Assembly: GCA_028554755.1 (NCBI GenBank)
Contig: JAPTOF010000014.1
Span: forward strand, 5,704,001 to 5,768,000
Origin: Cordia subcordata
Lineage: Eukaryota > Streptophyta > Magnoliopsida > Boraginales > Cordiaceae
Length of the DNA stretch: 64,000 nucleotides
Direction of reading: 5' to 3'
In this document: positions 1 through 10,027 of the stretch, in pieces
Numbering within the stretch: position 1 is the first letter of the stretch
How the letters are laid out: every line of letters starts with the position of its first letter
Notes under the pieces: generated by a model
The model's input: the letters and a program-made list of their open reading frames with translations, nothing else
The model's database searches: none
Told to the model about the DNA's origin: nothing
Made by a program: the position numbers and the translations under genes

Positions 1-41
1 AAAGTCTATGTAGCTAAACGATCAAAGTCCTAGCCAGGTGA

Positions 42-297
42 TTGATAAGGAGAGCACTAGTGCTGGGAAGAAGACCACATGTGAGATGCATAGTATCGAG
101 GGAGGATGCAAACAACCTTGAAAGGTCAAGGTTAGACGACATAGAGAGGGATGCTAGTGATGACTTCATGAACCTGCTAGTGTGTTTTGGCGATCATTGC
201 CATGAAAAGTACTATCAAGTAAGAGCTCTAGCATAAAGATTATAAGAGGTCCCAATTATGGCGAAAAAGCTTCTAACCTTTCACCAAGGGAGGAATT
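42..297 (+). other. unrecognised segment just inside an LTR (possible retrotransposon 3' internal region)
   Basis: A 64-codon open frame (42-236) precedes a purine run (AAGGGAGGA, 286-294) that abuts an LTR-like TG start at 298. This is where a plus-strand LTR retrotransposon would carry the 3' end of its internal region and its polypurine tract. I do not recognise a gag, protease, integrase, RT or RNase H motif in the peptide, so the assignment rests on position only. The rest of the element would lie left of the window. Confidence 0.35.
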
Positions 298-1440
298 TGT
301 TAGATTATGGTTCAAAGTCCAAGCCTATATAAATTAAAAAACTTATAGAAGATAATACAATTAAGAAAGTTCCCAAATTCAAGATCTGCCTAAAATAGCG
401 TAGCAAAATCTTTGGGAACAACGATTTCTCTCATATAAATAGGGGTTCTTGTAGCTTGTACTTTGTGTGTCTTTAGAGTATGGCAATGGGACAGGTGAGT
501 TAGAATACCCGACATTGACCGACTCAATTAAAATCTGATAAAAGCCGTCTCGTTAAGAACCCATAACTACTCTGGAACGATTAAAAATACCCATTAGGGT
601 TTGGGAAGGAACTGGGATTGATTCCCTAAGTACCCGCATTCTCAAACCCGGTTATATATATCTACATTTATATAGATACATATGTGTGTGTGCATGCACA
701 TATGTGTGTATATATATAGGTGTTTTACACTTATTAATTAATTATAGTTTTAAGCACATAAATATATCTTGTATGCTAAAAATTAAGAGAAGATTTTTAC
801 TTTCTACTAGCAATAAGGCTTGAATCCTTAATCTTTTACTTTTATAAATTTTATCATCTTAATCTATTTTAAGGATATTGTTTAAATTTTTTGGGGAAAT
901 TTATTTACATGGTTAGTTTTTAAAATTTAGTGATTTAATTCAATTTTCGGGGTTGAGAACATATCTTAAATTCGGGTTCGGGATGTTTCTTGTTAAAATT
1001 TTTATTCAAATTTTTAATTTTTTTAATCGGGTCTGGGATGTTCTTGGTACCCGTAGGTTTGGGATGTTTTGGGAAGCAAATTCCCATTTAATTTTTATCC
1101 GGGTTTGTGGCAGAAATGGGATTTGGAATGCTATCCAAATAACGGGTTTGGGATTTCTTCATGAGTAGGGTACCCGTCCCGTTGTCATCCCTATGAGAAA
1201 TCCTATGAGCATCATACGTGTGAGAAAAAGTGTCTTACATTCGTTCTAATCTTGGTGAGGATAGAGCCAATGTAAAAACTCTATGAGAGAAGGTTTAAAT
1301 TTTTCTAATCGTGCAAAAAATTATCGTGTGTAATCCATCATTGTTGAATAGTGAAAATTATCCCAGAGGGGGATCATGGATGTAGGCAGAGGGTCGAACC
1401 ATGTTAAAAATATTGCGTGTTGTTTGTGTGCTCTAGACTT
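298..1440 (+). mobile_element. LTR of a retrotransposon (solo or 3' LTR), interrupted by a TIR element
   Basis: The segment starts TGTTAGATTATGG right after a polypurine tract. It has a TATA box (TATAAATA, 434-441) where an LTR promoter would be. Near 1376-1402 it has the 'GGATGTAGGCAGAGGGTCGAACCA'-type arrangement (key parts GGATGTAGGC and CGAACCA) that is common near the U5 end of plant LTRs. The reading is broken by a TIR element at 480-1190. The exact 3' end (about 1410-1440) is not clear, and no second LTR lies in the window. Confidence 0.55.
480..1190. mobile_element. non-autonomous TIR DNA transposon inserted in the LTR
   Basis: The left end reads ATGGCAATGGGACAGGT. The right end, reverse-complemented, reads GGATGACAACGGGACGGGT, so the termini form imperfect inverted repeats. 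The interior has reiterated G-rich phrases (for example TTTGGGATG, TTCGGGATG) and no plausible transposase. Such ends are common in plant hAT-like or unclassified TIR MITEs. No clean target duplication is visible, so the superfamily is uncertain. It separates the TATA region of the host LTR from its U5-like end, so it inserted after that LTR did. Confidence 0.6.
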
Positions 1441-1867
1441 TTTATCAATATGAGGTGATCGTAATACAGTATATAAGACTCATAATTCAGAAAACTCAAT
1501 CTTCTGTGTGTAAGACGAAAGCCCCCAAAATGGTTGTCCAAAAATGAATTTTCGAAAGATCTAATTACTATGCCTATCTTGGTGGTTGTTACTTTTGGTG
1601 GTCTTTTTTTTTGGCTGACTCTTCTTCTTGTTCTATTAAACAGAAGCATCCACCATTTTCACTGTGCATTAATGTATGTGTGCGTGTGTGCTCAATTTTC
1701 CCAATAAAAGTGATAATATCTAGCAAAACTATATTTTCTAGTGTCAAGATTTTCTCCTTTTTCAATATCCTTAAAAATACCCCAAATCTTAAATTTTCTC
1801 CAATCAAAAACATAGAAACAAAATAGGGTGATAGGACTTGCCTGCACGAACCTAAAATCTTAAACCT
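1441..1867. other. intergenic, no gene seen
   Basis: AT-rich sequence with overlapping short open frames on both strands that match no family I recognise. Nothing else can be supported here. Confidence 0.5.
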
Positions 1868-2250
1868 AGACCTTGAACCTTATCCCTTTTTTTGACAAAT
1901 TTTTAATGGAATAAGCACGTGAAGTGCACGTGGTTCCACTTTTACATGATAAGCGTCACAAATATGTCTTTTTTGAAACTTAGCCAATCAAAATCCATCT
2001 TCCTCCTATCCGATCAACAAAACCCAAATCACATGTCTTAAAAGAAGTTATTTTTTAGAAGAGCTTTCCAACACATGATGAAGTTATTCTATGTTTTTCT
2101 ATTAGATATCCTCCATCTAGAAATTTTAAATGAGTTGACTTCCAAAAAAGATTTATTTGTCTTACTTATTCATGTAATAGTGGAGCCACATGTGCTTCAC
2201 ATGCTTATTCTATTGAAAATTTGTTAGAGAAAAGGATAGGATTCAAGATT
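1868..2250. mobile_element. MITE with ~80-bp terminal inverted repeats (copy 1)
   Basis: The left arm (about 1868-1953) carries AATGGAATAAGCACGTGAAG and a nearby GTGGTTCCACTTTTACATG. The right arm (about 2165-2250) reads as its reverse complement (AATAGAATAAGCATGTGAAG, GTGGCTCCACTATTACATG). The interior is about 210 bp, non-coding and AT-rich. A diverged relative is at 12957-13320 with matching terminal and internal phrases, including AGAAGTTATT and AAGTTATTCTATGTTT. The TSD was not resolved. Confidence 0.75.
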
Positions 2251-2391
2251 AAAGGTTTGGCGTTCTGATAAAGAAATTTATTTTCTATATATACAATTTA
2301 ATCAATCTGACAAACAAAATGGTCTTTATCATGGATTATAATCTTCTATAAAGTCAACCCTTGAAGTTCATTTTTCCATGCAAACTTTAAA
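2251..2391. other. spacer between MITE copy 1 and the duplicated ORF remnant
   Basis: Non-coding. Its last part is related to the sequence before the second ORF remnant near 13790-13826: both have a form of CAACCCTT followed by TTTTCCATGCAAA or TTTTCCATACAAA just before the ATG. Confidence 0.5.
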
Positions 2392-2560
2392 ATGGCTATA
2401 GAGAGTTTCGTGTTGTCAACGTTGTTTATGTATTGGTTCTAGTTTGCCTCATTCATGTCTCAAACAATCTCTAAACCAACTCCTAAATATCACCTAATGC
2501 TAGAAATTGGCCCTACATTGGCCACAATTCTATTATAACTCCTTCCTTGCCAATTCAACC
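2392..2560 (+). pseudogene. broken duplicate of a small ORF with a signal-peptide-like start (copy 1)
   Basis: From ATG 2392 the reading is MAIESFVLS..., then a stop. The nucleotide match to copy 2 (13827 onward) runs through CTAGTTTGCCTC, ACCAACTCCTAAATATCACC and AAATTGG, with substitutions and small indels, so both derive from one ancestral segment. A hydrophobic N-terminus is visible in copy 2; here the frame is broken early. The family is not recognised. It lies about 140 bp downstream of MITE copy 1, the same order as at the second locus. Confidence 0.45.
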
Positions 2561-3003
2561 AATTCAATTTTATAGTGTGGCAATTCAACCTGATATTCAA
2601 GAAAAATGAAACCACTACTGAGCTAACATGAATGAAGCACTTGAGCTTTGCTTCTGCTTTGACATTTGCCTAAAGCCAACAAACATAGATTGTAGTGATC
2701 CAATTAAGTATCATTGAGTAACAACAAAAGATAAATCTATCTATGAAATAACATATATATTATTAGGAAACAATATAACTTATAGTCTTCATGTTCATCA
2801 ACTAAATACCAATTAATAGTATTGTCTCTTATTCTAAATGCGTATCATATGTATATTCACTTCTCTTTCAATTTGTACTTATAGCACTCAAGTGACTTTA
2901 GTGAGTAACATACTAATTATTGTGCATTTTACCTCGCAAGTTAACCTGAAATAATTAGCAACTAATGATATAAAGTGCTAATGTTTGGCAAATAAATATG
3001 AAG
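2561..3003. other. intergenic, no gene seen
   Basis: AT-rich DNA up to the 5-bp target duplication of the Gypsy element at 3004. No convincing coding sequence or RNA gene. Confidence 0.5.
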
Positions 3004-3008
3004 ATAAG
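3004..3008. repeat. target site duplication (ATAAG), left
   Basis: ATAAG directly precedes the LTR terminus TGTAAC at 3009 and recurs at 12317-12321 directly after the other outer LTR end. This pair fixes the outer limits of the nested Gypsy element. Confidence 0.85.
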
Positions 3009-4396
3009 TGTAACGTCTCAAACTTGAAATCCTTAAGATAGTCATATGACAAGCTAGATATTTGAAAGATTATCCTTATGAGTAGGTAAGAGTCTATATC
3101 TTTCCTTTTTTCCTTTTCGAAACATTCAAATACATATATATCATCATAACTCCTTTGCCTTGAGCCATAAAATTTTCCAACTTACAGGAATTTTAAGCAA
3201 GCATATATCAATCCTCATAAACAACCATCATATTTAATCTTCATATGATGGTCACAAGTCAAAAACAATGCTTACAGTCTTTGCAAAGACCTTACAAGAA
3301 TAAAACTAGAAGTAAGAACCACTAGTTAGTAACTAGTTATAGAAAAGTTTATCCATATTACATTAGAACAGTGTTCCAAGCACGACATTAAGAAAAAGAT
3401 AGAATAGAATCATCTTCTATTCTGGCTTATAACAAACCTTTGCTTCGATGCCTACACTCTGCCCTTTGCAAAAAAATATACAAACAAATGAGATTATTGT
3501 TTCTTGTTAAAAAAAAAAAAAACTAGTTCTTGCAAACAAAGATCCCATTTGTGTATAACATTTACAAGATCATGATTTAGGAAAGCTCTTTTGGTAACCA
3601 TAAGTGACTTGCAGAAGATCATAATTCAAGAAACTTTTTCGATAATCTCAAGATAATGCTCATTGATCAAAACAAAATGGACATGGAACAATTTATTGTA
3701 AAGAATTACCATAATTCGTAATTTTAGGACTCACCGTTGTGTTTTACCGATCTATCTAACCGAAATCTCTCGTAAACATGAACCCTGGACTTCATATATA
3801 ACAACTATATACCCACTTCATATGCACTGAACAAATTTAACAAGATTTAACATAAGTAAAATTATCAATCAAGCCATTCTCAACTACATTCACATGAGCC
3901 TCGTCTGAAGCAAGAGTCTTCTTGTTACATGCAACCATGACAAGTAAGATTGATTATTCTTGTTGTCATCCATAAAAGAGTATTGTTGCTAGCTACCTTT
4001 TACTATATTAAGCAACATTTCATTCAAACCAATTGGCGGTGTATCGCTCTTGAAAACCAAAACTTCAAGCCATGCACTAGAGCATTGTTACAAGTCTAAT
4101 TTAAGAAGTATAAAATATGCATCAACCACATTCAAGTTTCTTTCTAGTGAGAAGCATTAAAAAACTTATATTTACAATCTCAAGCTTATGTACTATAAAC
4201 AAATATTTTTATAAGCCATAAATTGAACTTCTAATGCATGCATTATAGATAAACATGAATTTATTTGACATACAATTTCAACAAGCAAAATTGAACCCAT
4301 GAGAAAAAGTACCCACAATTATAAAATCATGAATAGGACATAACAAAATTCCAAAAAAAATTATAATAAAATACATAAAATTGTCAACAACCATAT

Positions 4397-4583
4397 TGAA
4401 AGATTTAACAAATGTGTATATGTTGTTCTGTTCATTGAGTTATGTTTGTGGTATAAATACAGGAGACAAGTATTGATGATAAGTGTCTAAGAGTCCCATG
4501 CTAAGTAGAGATTATATCAGTGGATTTACAATTATTGTATTCTAACCTATTTGGAAGAGTCAGGCATATCTCCAACGCTATCA
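4397..4583 (-). repeat. Copia 3' LTR (187 bp)
   Basis: It aligns end to end with 9020-9205, with about 14 substitutions and one 1-bp indel by eye. In minus orientation it follows the PPT-like GAGGGTAGG and ends in CA next to Gypsy LTR sequence. Confidence 0.88.
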
Positions 4584-5130
4584 CCTACCCTCAAGCGTAG
4601 TTGGTTGCAAAATAGCAAGCTTGTTACGGAGCATTAGAAACTGAGTAACAGCCAAAGGCTTAGTCATAATATCAAAAAGTTGATCAATCATTGATATGAA
4701 ATGAATCTGAATTGCACCGGAAGCTACTTTTTCGTGAACAAAATGAATATCAATTTCTATATGTTTGGTGTGGGCATGAAACACAGGATTTGCTATCAAA
4801 TACATAGCACCAATATTGTCACACTAAAACACCGGAGGAGTAGATAAGAGACTATGTAGTTCTGTCAATAAAGATTAAATCCAACAAACTTTTGCAGTGG
4901 CAAAGACTAGTGCTCTATATTCAGCTTGAGTACTTAATCTTGCTATTGTATACTGTTTCTTAGCCGACCATGAAATAAGATTCCTGCCAAGAAAAAAACA
5001 GTAACCATGAATACTATGCCGATCATCCGAACAACCAGCCTAGTCTGAATCTGAATATGCATGAATATCAGTACCTTTTCCCATTTTGAGCACTAGACCA
5101 AAGCTGATTGTACCTTTTAAATACTGCAGT
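4584..5130 (-). pseudogene. Copia RNase H domain remnant
   Basis: Minus-strand translation shows the Copia RNase H signature in fragments: a D-containing AGCSDDRHS stretch, then ISWSAKKQ and LSTQAEYRA near 4910-5050. The terminal TKHIEIDIHFVHEKV and MTKPLA motifs are in 4581-4805. These correspond to conserved Copia blocks (WSSKKQ, STAEAEY, TKHIEIDYHFVRE, DIFTKPL). Stops interrupt the frame, for example near 4820 and 5040, so no active enzyme is expected. RNase H would normally degrade the RNA strand of the replication hybrid. Confidence 0.8.
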
Positions 5131-5470
5131 ATTCTTTTCATGGCCGACCAATAAACTTCAGTGGGAGAATGCATGAACTAACAAACTTTATTCACCATAA
5201 AACTAATGTCAGGTTTGGAAACTATGAGATATTGTAATGCACTGACAATACTTCGATAAAAGAGTAGGATCATGAAATGGATCACCATTGTGTAAAGATA
5301 ATTGTTGCCCAGCGGCCATAGGTGTCGCCATAGGTTTTGCAACCAGCAAGTTTGTTCGCTTCAACAAATCTGCAACATAAGAGGATTACGGCAATACCAT
5401 TTTAGAAGCATGACAGCTTTACCTGAATACCAAGAAAGTATGAAAGAAGACCCAAGTCCTCGAGTGTAAA

Positions 5471-5960
5471 CTACTGATGAAACAAAGTGGTAAGAGAAGA
5501 AATTAACTGTTCATCTGTATAAGTGACAATAATGTCACCAACATAAACCAAGACGTATAGAGGATGCGAACCATTGTGCTTAATAAAGAGAGATGTGTCA
5601 GCTTTTGATTGAGCAAAGCCTAGTTGGGTAAGAAAGGAACTCAAATGAGAAAACCAAGCATGTAGAGCCTGATTGAGATCATAAATAGCCTTGCGAAGTT
5701 TACAAACATGGTTGAGATACTCAGGATGAACAAATCTAGATGGCTGAGCCATATAGACATTCTCACTTAACCAACCATGAAGAAAAGCATTATTGACATC
5801 CAACTGTCAAATATCCCAATCTGAAGACAAAGAAATATTTAATATAATTCTAACCATAGTGGGTTTCACAACAAGGCTGAATGTCTCAGTGTAATCCAAT
5901 CCCTCTTCCTCGTTGTAGCCTTTCGCTACCAAACAAACCTTGTAATGCTCAATAGTACCA
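5471..5960 (-). pseudogene. Copia reverse transcriptase domain remnant
   Basis: The open part (5471-5803) starts MDVNNAFLHG, a standard Copia RT block, and continues through YVAQPSRFV-like, KLRKAIYDLNQA and the LFIKH region. The catalytic YVDD box reads YVGD, losing one of the two metal-binding aspartates. Upstream (to about 5960) another RT block is readable with frame breaks. The missing Asp alone would be expected to abolish polymerase activity, apart from the stops. It sits between integrase (right) and RNase H (left), as expected for Copia. Confidence 0.85.
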
Positions 5961-6000
5961 TCCGCCTTTCTTTTAATTCTGAAAACCCATTTTGGCCCAA

Positions 6001-6519
6001 CTATATTGACATTTTATGGTCGAGGAACAAGAATCCAAGTTCCATTTTGTAAAAGAGCATTATATTCTTTTTGCATGGCATCTCTCCAGTGAGAATATTT
6101 AGAGGCTTGAGTAAAATTAGTAAGCCAAATTCAACACTATCACTAGATGGACTAGAAGAGACTGGTGCTAGATATATCACATAATCAGAATAATGCTTAA
6201 TTGATCTGGTGTGATCTCGCAAACAAGTGACCATGGGATGACATGACACGTGTGCAGTAGGTTCAGTAGTAACTCGAGGAAGAGACTGACCCAAAGATGA
6301 AGAGGACAAAACATCTGATGAATGAGCTAAGTGATTATTATGAGAACTCATTGACACATCAGAAAAGGACGTGTCGTTATGTTGCGATGATGAAGGAGAA
6401 GTGCCATGTTCTGGTGAAACCACGTGACAAGAACTGGAAGTGCTTGTTTCTGGTATATAAATCGACCTAAAAGGAACAGGAAATAATAAGAAAGAGATGT
6501 CAACAGGTGTTGAATTCAA
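6001..6519 (-). pseudogene. Copia integrase-RT linker region
   Basis: A 172-residue open frame rich in Ser/Thr/Pro/His, with no globular motif. It sits between the integrase C-terminal block (6628-6819) and RT, where Copia polyproteins carry a long low-complexity linker. It ends just before the RT N-terminal blocks. Called from position and composition only. Confidence 0.55.
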
Positions 6520-6627
6520 CAGCTTGCAGTAGACGAACAGTAGACTTGATAGAGGAAGGACTTAAAGACGAAGGAGGGATAACGGCAATTCTGAATAAGG
6601 AACAATGGACTCGTTAAACAAAACATG

Positions 6628-7200
6628 TCAAGAGATATAGACACGCCCGGTATTCCTATCATAGCACTTATACCCCTTATAGTTTTTAGCATACCCAAGA
6701 AAGACACATGGACTAGATTTAGTGCTAAGTTTGTCTAGTCGTATTGCACCTAGAAAAGGAAAACAAAGACACCCAAAAGATTTAAGAAAACCATAATCAA
6801 GAGTATGACCATGGACCAATTCATATAGAGATTTGGAGCCTAAAACAGGAGTCGGTAACTTATTTATAAGAAAAAATTGTTGTATAAAAAGCTTCTAACC
6901 AGAATTGCTTGGGTAAATATCCTTGAGAAAGTAAGGTTAAACCAATTTCTGAAATATGACGAATCCTCCTCTCGACAAGACCATTTTGTTGAGGTGCGTA
7001 GGGACACGAGATGCAATATTGGATTCCTGAATTAGTTAAAATTTGTTTTAAACACCTGTGAATCAATTCAAGAGCACCATTGCACTGAAAGTGTTTTATT
7101 CTCGTGCCAAAGAAATTTTTAGTAAGAGCTTTGAAATTCTAAAAATGTGAAACACAATTTGGTTTATTTTTCATTGGTTACAACCAGACATCGCGATTAA
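6628..7200 (-). pseudogene. Copia integrase core and C-terminal remnant
   Basis: Two open pieces carry the signatures. At 6860-7066 there is SGIQYCISCPYAPQQNGLVE, matching the conserved 'CPYTPQQNGVVERKHRH' region that holds the catalytic Glu. At 6628-6819 there is LKSFGCLCFPFL, CVFLGYAKNYKGYKCYD, the GKK-like C-terminal block. The frame is broken between and around them. Integrase inserts the cDNA copy into the genome; this one cannot be made intact. Confidence 0.85.
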
Positions 7201-7384
7201 AATCATCTATAAAAATGATAAAGAAACAATAACCGAGAAAGGGCTCAACAGGGGAAGGTCCCTAGACATCACAATGAATTAATTCTAAACGAACAGAATA
7301 GACTGCATAAATAGAAGTTTATGACTACGACCAATCATACATGACGTACAAGCTTTATTATCAAACGACTTAAAATCAAAAACT

Positions 7385-7700
7385 CTAATGGCCGACTGAG
7401 ATTGTAATTGAGAGAGTGTGTCTTTGCTTGGGTATCCTAGCCTTTGATGCCACAAAGTCATAGACGCAGACAGAAACTGGTAATGAAATTTTGTAAAGAC
7501 TCAACCCAATGTGGCCCTTGAGCAATGGCATCCCGGTACAAAGGTCCTTAACAATACAATAAGTAGGAAAAAATTCTAATGAGACCATGTTATCAGTAGT
7601 AAACTTAGACACAGAAAGTAAATTACATGTGAGAGCAGGAACATGTAGAACTTTAGACAAGTGAAAAGGGCGAGAGGTAGAAAGAGAGATAGAACATGTG
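7385..7700 (-). pseudogene. Copia protease-downstream / pre-integrase region remnant
   Basis: The reading contains LHVPALTCNLLSVSKFTTDN, the conserved 'vLhVPdlkkNLLSVsqL' block that follows the Copia protease, and an LSLYKI pre-integrase phrase. The catalytic D-S/T-G of the protease is not readable in one frame. Confidence 0.75.
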
Positions 7701-7738
7701 TTTTGAATGTTCAGAAACTACCCATCCCCTACAAGGAC

Positions 7739-9007
7739 TTACTCTTTTCCATTATAAGGCTGCAGTGAATTGAGAAGAGACGAGTCAGACGTCATGTAAG
7801 AGGAGGCATCCAAGTCAGGTAGCCAAGATTGAACAGATTCAGAGGATGTCCAGGATGTATAGTGATGATTTGGTTGAAGCGAACCTATAAATGGAGAGAA
7901 ATACATAGAAGGACCAGCATAGGAAGAATACTGATGGAGAGGATTTGCAGACTGGGAAGTGGAAGACAAAGGACCAATGTATGGAAATGTTTGATGATGG
8001 AACCAGCATACTGTAATGGCAAAGCACTGTTGTGAGACTCAAAATAGCAAAAAGGACATTTGGACGCTGGATGACCAACTTTGGCACAAATTTGGCATTT
8101 GATTTTGTTGTTGGAATTGTGAGATTTGGAATTATGAGTATTGATGAGATCGACCAACGATCTCCTATTGAGTGCCACCAGTATTAGTGCATGTCTGAGC
8201 TACTAATGCAGCAGGAGAGTTTGAACTAGCCTCAGAAGCAAGCATTCCCTGAAGGACCCTTTGCTCAAATACAAGGAACTTAGCTCGGAGATCAGCAAAC
8301 ATAGGCGGTGGAGAAAGGTTTTCAACCAAAGTAACAAACAGCATATACTTAGATAGAAGTCCGTCAAAAGTGGCAAACACCATGTGTGCATCTGTTATAG
8401 AGTCGCCAATAGCAAGTAAATCTGTGGTAATCGCTTGAATGGACTGGGCATAATCAATAATGGATTGACTATCCTTCTTTGTAGCACGTAACTTTGCTCG
8501 AAGTAAAGACTTCCTGGTAAGAGATTGTTGTAAATAGGAGTTCTCAAGAAAGAACCACAAATCATAAGCAAAGAGATGACCGATGGCCTAAGGAATTAAA
8601 TTCTCGGACAAGGTAGCGATAATGCAAGACAAGACAAATATGTCATATCTAATCCATTCCTGTAGAGACATAGAGACTTTGGGTGTTTCTAAAGCAGTAG
8701 TGACAGGTGCAGAAGAGGAGGATGGATCTGTAGAGATTGTCGTTGTAATGGACGACACCATGGTTGAAGAAGCAGTAGATGTTGTAGTATCAACAGTGGG
8801 TTTATGTAGTGTTCCACTGATAAAAGATAAAAGACCATTGAATGTGAAACAAAAGAATTTGTTCCTTCCAAGTAAAATAATTGGCATAATTGAGTTGCAC
8901 TGTAACAAATGCTTTAACATTATATGTAGGCAAGGTAAAGATTTCCATGGTTTGAGAGAGTGTAGCAACATAACACAATACAGGACACAAATGACTTATG
9001 TCGTTGG
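7739..9007 (-). pseudogene. Copia gag with CCHC zinc knuckle, frameshifted
   Basis: Pieces read in order from right to left. LNYANYFTWKEQ (8802-9020) corresponds to the gag 'L.g.NY..W' start. WIRYDIFVLSCI (8588-8971) follows. A UBN2-type helical gag region lies at 8165-8560 (RAKLRATKKDSQSIIDYAQS...). The zinc knuckle CQICAKVGHPASKC, a complete CX2CX4HX4C, lies in 7885-8178. Frames change between the pieces, so several indels have occurred. gag would form the virus-like particle and the knuckle would bind RNA. Confidence 0.8.
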
Positions 9008-9019
9008 GCTTTGATACCA
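9008..9019 (-). promoter_or_regulatory. Copia primer binding site (initiator Met tRNA type)
   Basis: In minus orientation TGGTATCAAAGC directly follows the 5' LTR. It differs by one base from TGGTATCAGAGC, the plant Copia PBS complementary to initiator tRNA-Met. Confidence 0.85.
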
Positions 9020-9205
9020 TAAAAGATTTAACAAATGTGTATATGTTGTTCTGTTCATTGAGTTATGTCTGTGGCATAAATACAAGAGACAAGTATTGAT
9101 GATAAGTGTCTAAGAGTCCTATGCTAAGTAAAGATTACATCAGTGGATTACAATGATTGTATTCTGACCTATTTAGAAGAGTTAAACATATCTCCAACAC
9201 TATCA
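9020..9205 (-). repeat. Copia 5' LTR (186 bp)
   Basis: It pairs with 4397-4583. It contains the central phrase GTGGCATAAATAC, a possible TATA-like promoter core in the opposite orientation. It is bounded by the PBS on the inner side and by Gypsy LTR sequence on the outer side. Confidence 0.88.
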
Positions 9206-9433
9206 AATAGTCCATAATCTTTTCCATCTAAATAAATCTAACTTGAACTTGAAATTCTTGCTTACTTGACCCTTTTTTCCTAAGAAAAACTCCCCAATTG
9301 TTTTCTCCCCTTTTGTCCTTTTTTTCCCCCTTCCTAAGTCCATATTTTTAACAGGAGGTTATCATAGAAAACCCTTACTTTATTTATTTGTTTTAATAAG
9401 CTACCTAATTAGTCTAAAAGGCTAAATATTACA

Positions 9434-10027
9434 TACTCGCCGTCCCCCAAAAGAGTTTCAACCTCGAAACTACATACCTTCTCCCGAGAAGAGGAAAAGA
9501 TACTTCATGCACATATCCGATTCAAGCTCCCAAGTGGCTTCCCTCATGATTTAACCTTAGCTTTGAACCTTCACATAGGATATGGTCCTATGCCTCGAGG
9601 TTTGCTCTTTACATTCTACTATTGCAACAAGAGTGCTTTCATACATTAAATTTTCTCTTACATGGAGTTGTTTGTGTTGTATGACATAGCTCGGATCATT
9701 CACATACTTTCAAAGTTGTGACATGTAAAAAACATTATATATACTGGCGCAATGAAGATGAAAGAGAAAACCTATATTCCACAGGTCTAATCATCTCTAA
9801 GACTTCAAATGGGCCAATAAAATGAGGTTTGAGTTTGCTATGGCTATCAAATTTTCAACTTTCTTTGTTGGTGAAATCTTGAGAGAAAATTAACACATTA
9901 CTACATGTGTGGCTTTTGACAAGAAAAAGAAAAGAAAAGAAAACTATATGCATGCTTGTAACACGACCTAGATGTTCCATCCACAATTAGGTCTCACCAT
10001 TTTTTAACTTGGCTTTGACACCAACTT
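9434..10027 (-). pseudogene. Gypsy internal remnant: PBS, integrase C-terminus/chromodomain, PPT
   Basis: In minus orientation a PBS-like GTTGGTGTCAAAGCC (10011-10025) follows the 5' LTR. Next comes GPFEVLEM at about 9795-9815 (the 'GPFeVlerVG' integrase C-terminal block), then EATWELESDM ending with FLFSG and a stop (about 9490-9541), typical of the chromodomain of Tekay/Del-like Gypsy. A purine-rich TTTTGGGGGACGGCGAG then abuts the 3' LTR at 9433. Everything between PBS and integrase C-terminus (gag, PR, RT, RH) is missing. Confidence 0.8.

Larger units (their letters stand above)
4397..9205 (-). mobile_element. Ty1/Copia retrotransposon, 4.8 kb, short LTRs, decayed
   Basis: Identical-type LTRs of 187 bp (4397-4583) and 186 bp (9020-9205) bound the element. 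In minus orientation they start TGATAG and end ATCTTTCA, mutated to TTTTA in the 5' copy. A tRNA-Met-type PBS (TGGTATCAAAGC) follows the 5' LTR at about 9008-9019 and a purine-rich GAGGGTAGG precedes the 3' LTR. Reading from right to left the domains are gag, zinc knuckle, protease region, integrase, RT and RNase H, the Copia order. Many stops and frameshifts break the polyprotein. No clear 5-bp TSD is preserved. Confidence 0.9.
3009..9433 (-). repeat. 3' LTR of the Gypsy element, split by a Copia insertion
   Basis: LTR sequence occupies 3009-4396 and resumes at 9206-9433. The joined phrases match the uninterrupted region of the other LTR: the left part ends near ACATAAAATTGTCAACAACC and the right part resumes with TTTTCCATCTAAATAAAT. 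These correspond to neighbouring phrases at about 11395-11450. The LTR end next to the interior (ATATTACA, ending 9433) abuts the minus-strand PPT. Confidence 0.85.

Noticed and set aside
8622..9014. 130-codon plus-strand ORF
   Set aside because: It is the antisense of the Copia gag, which carries the family motifs on the minus strand.
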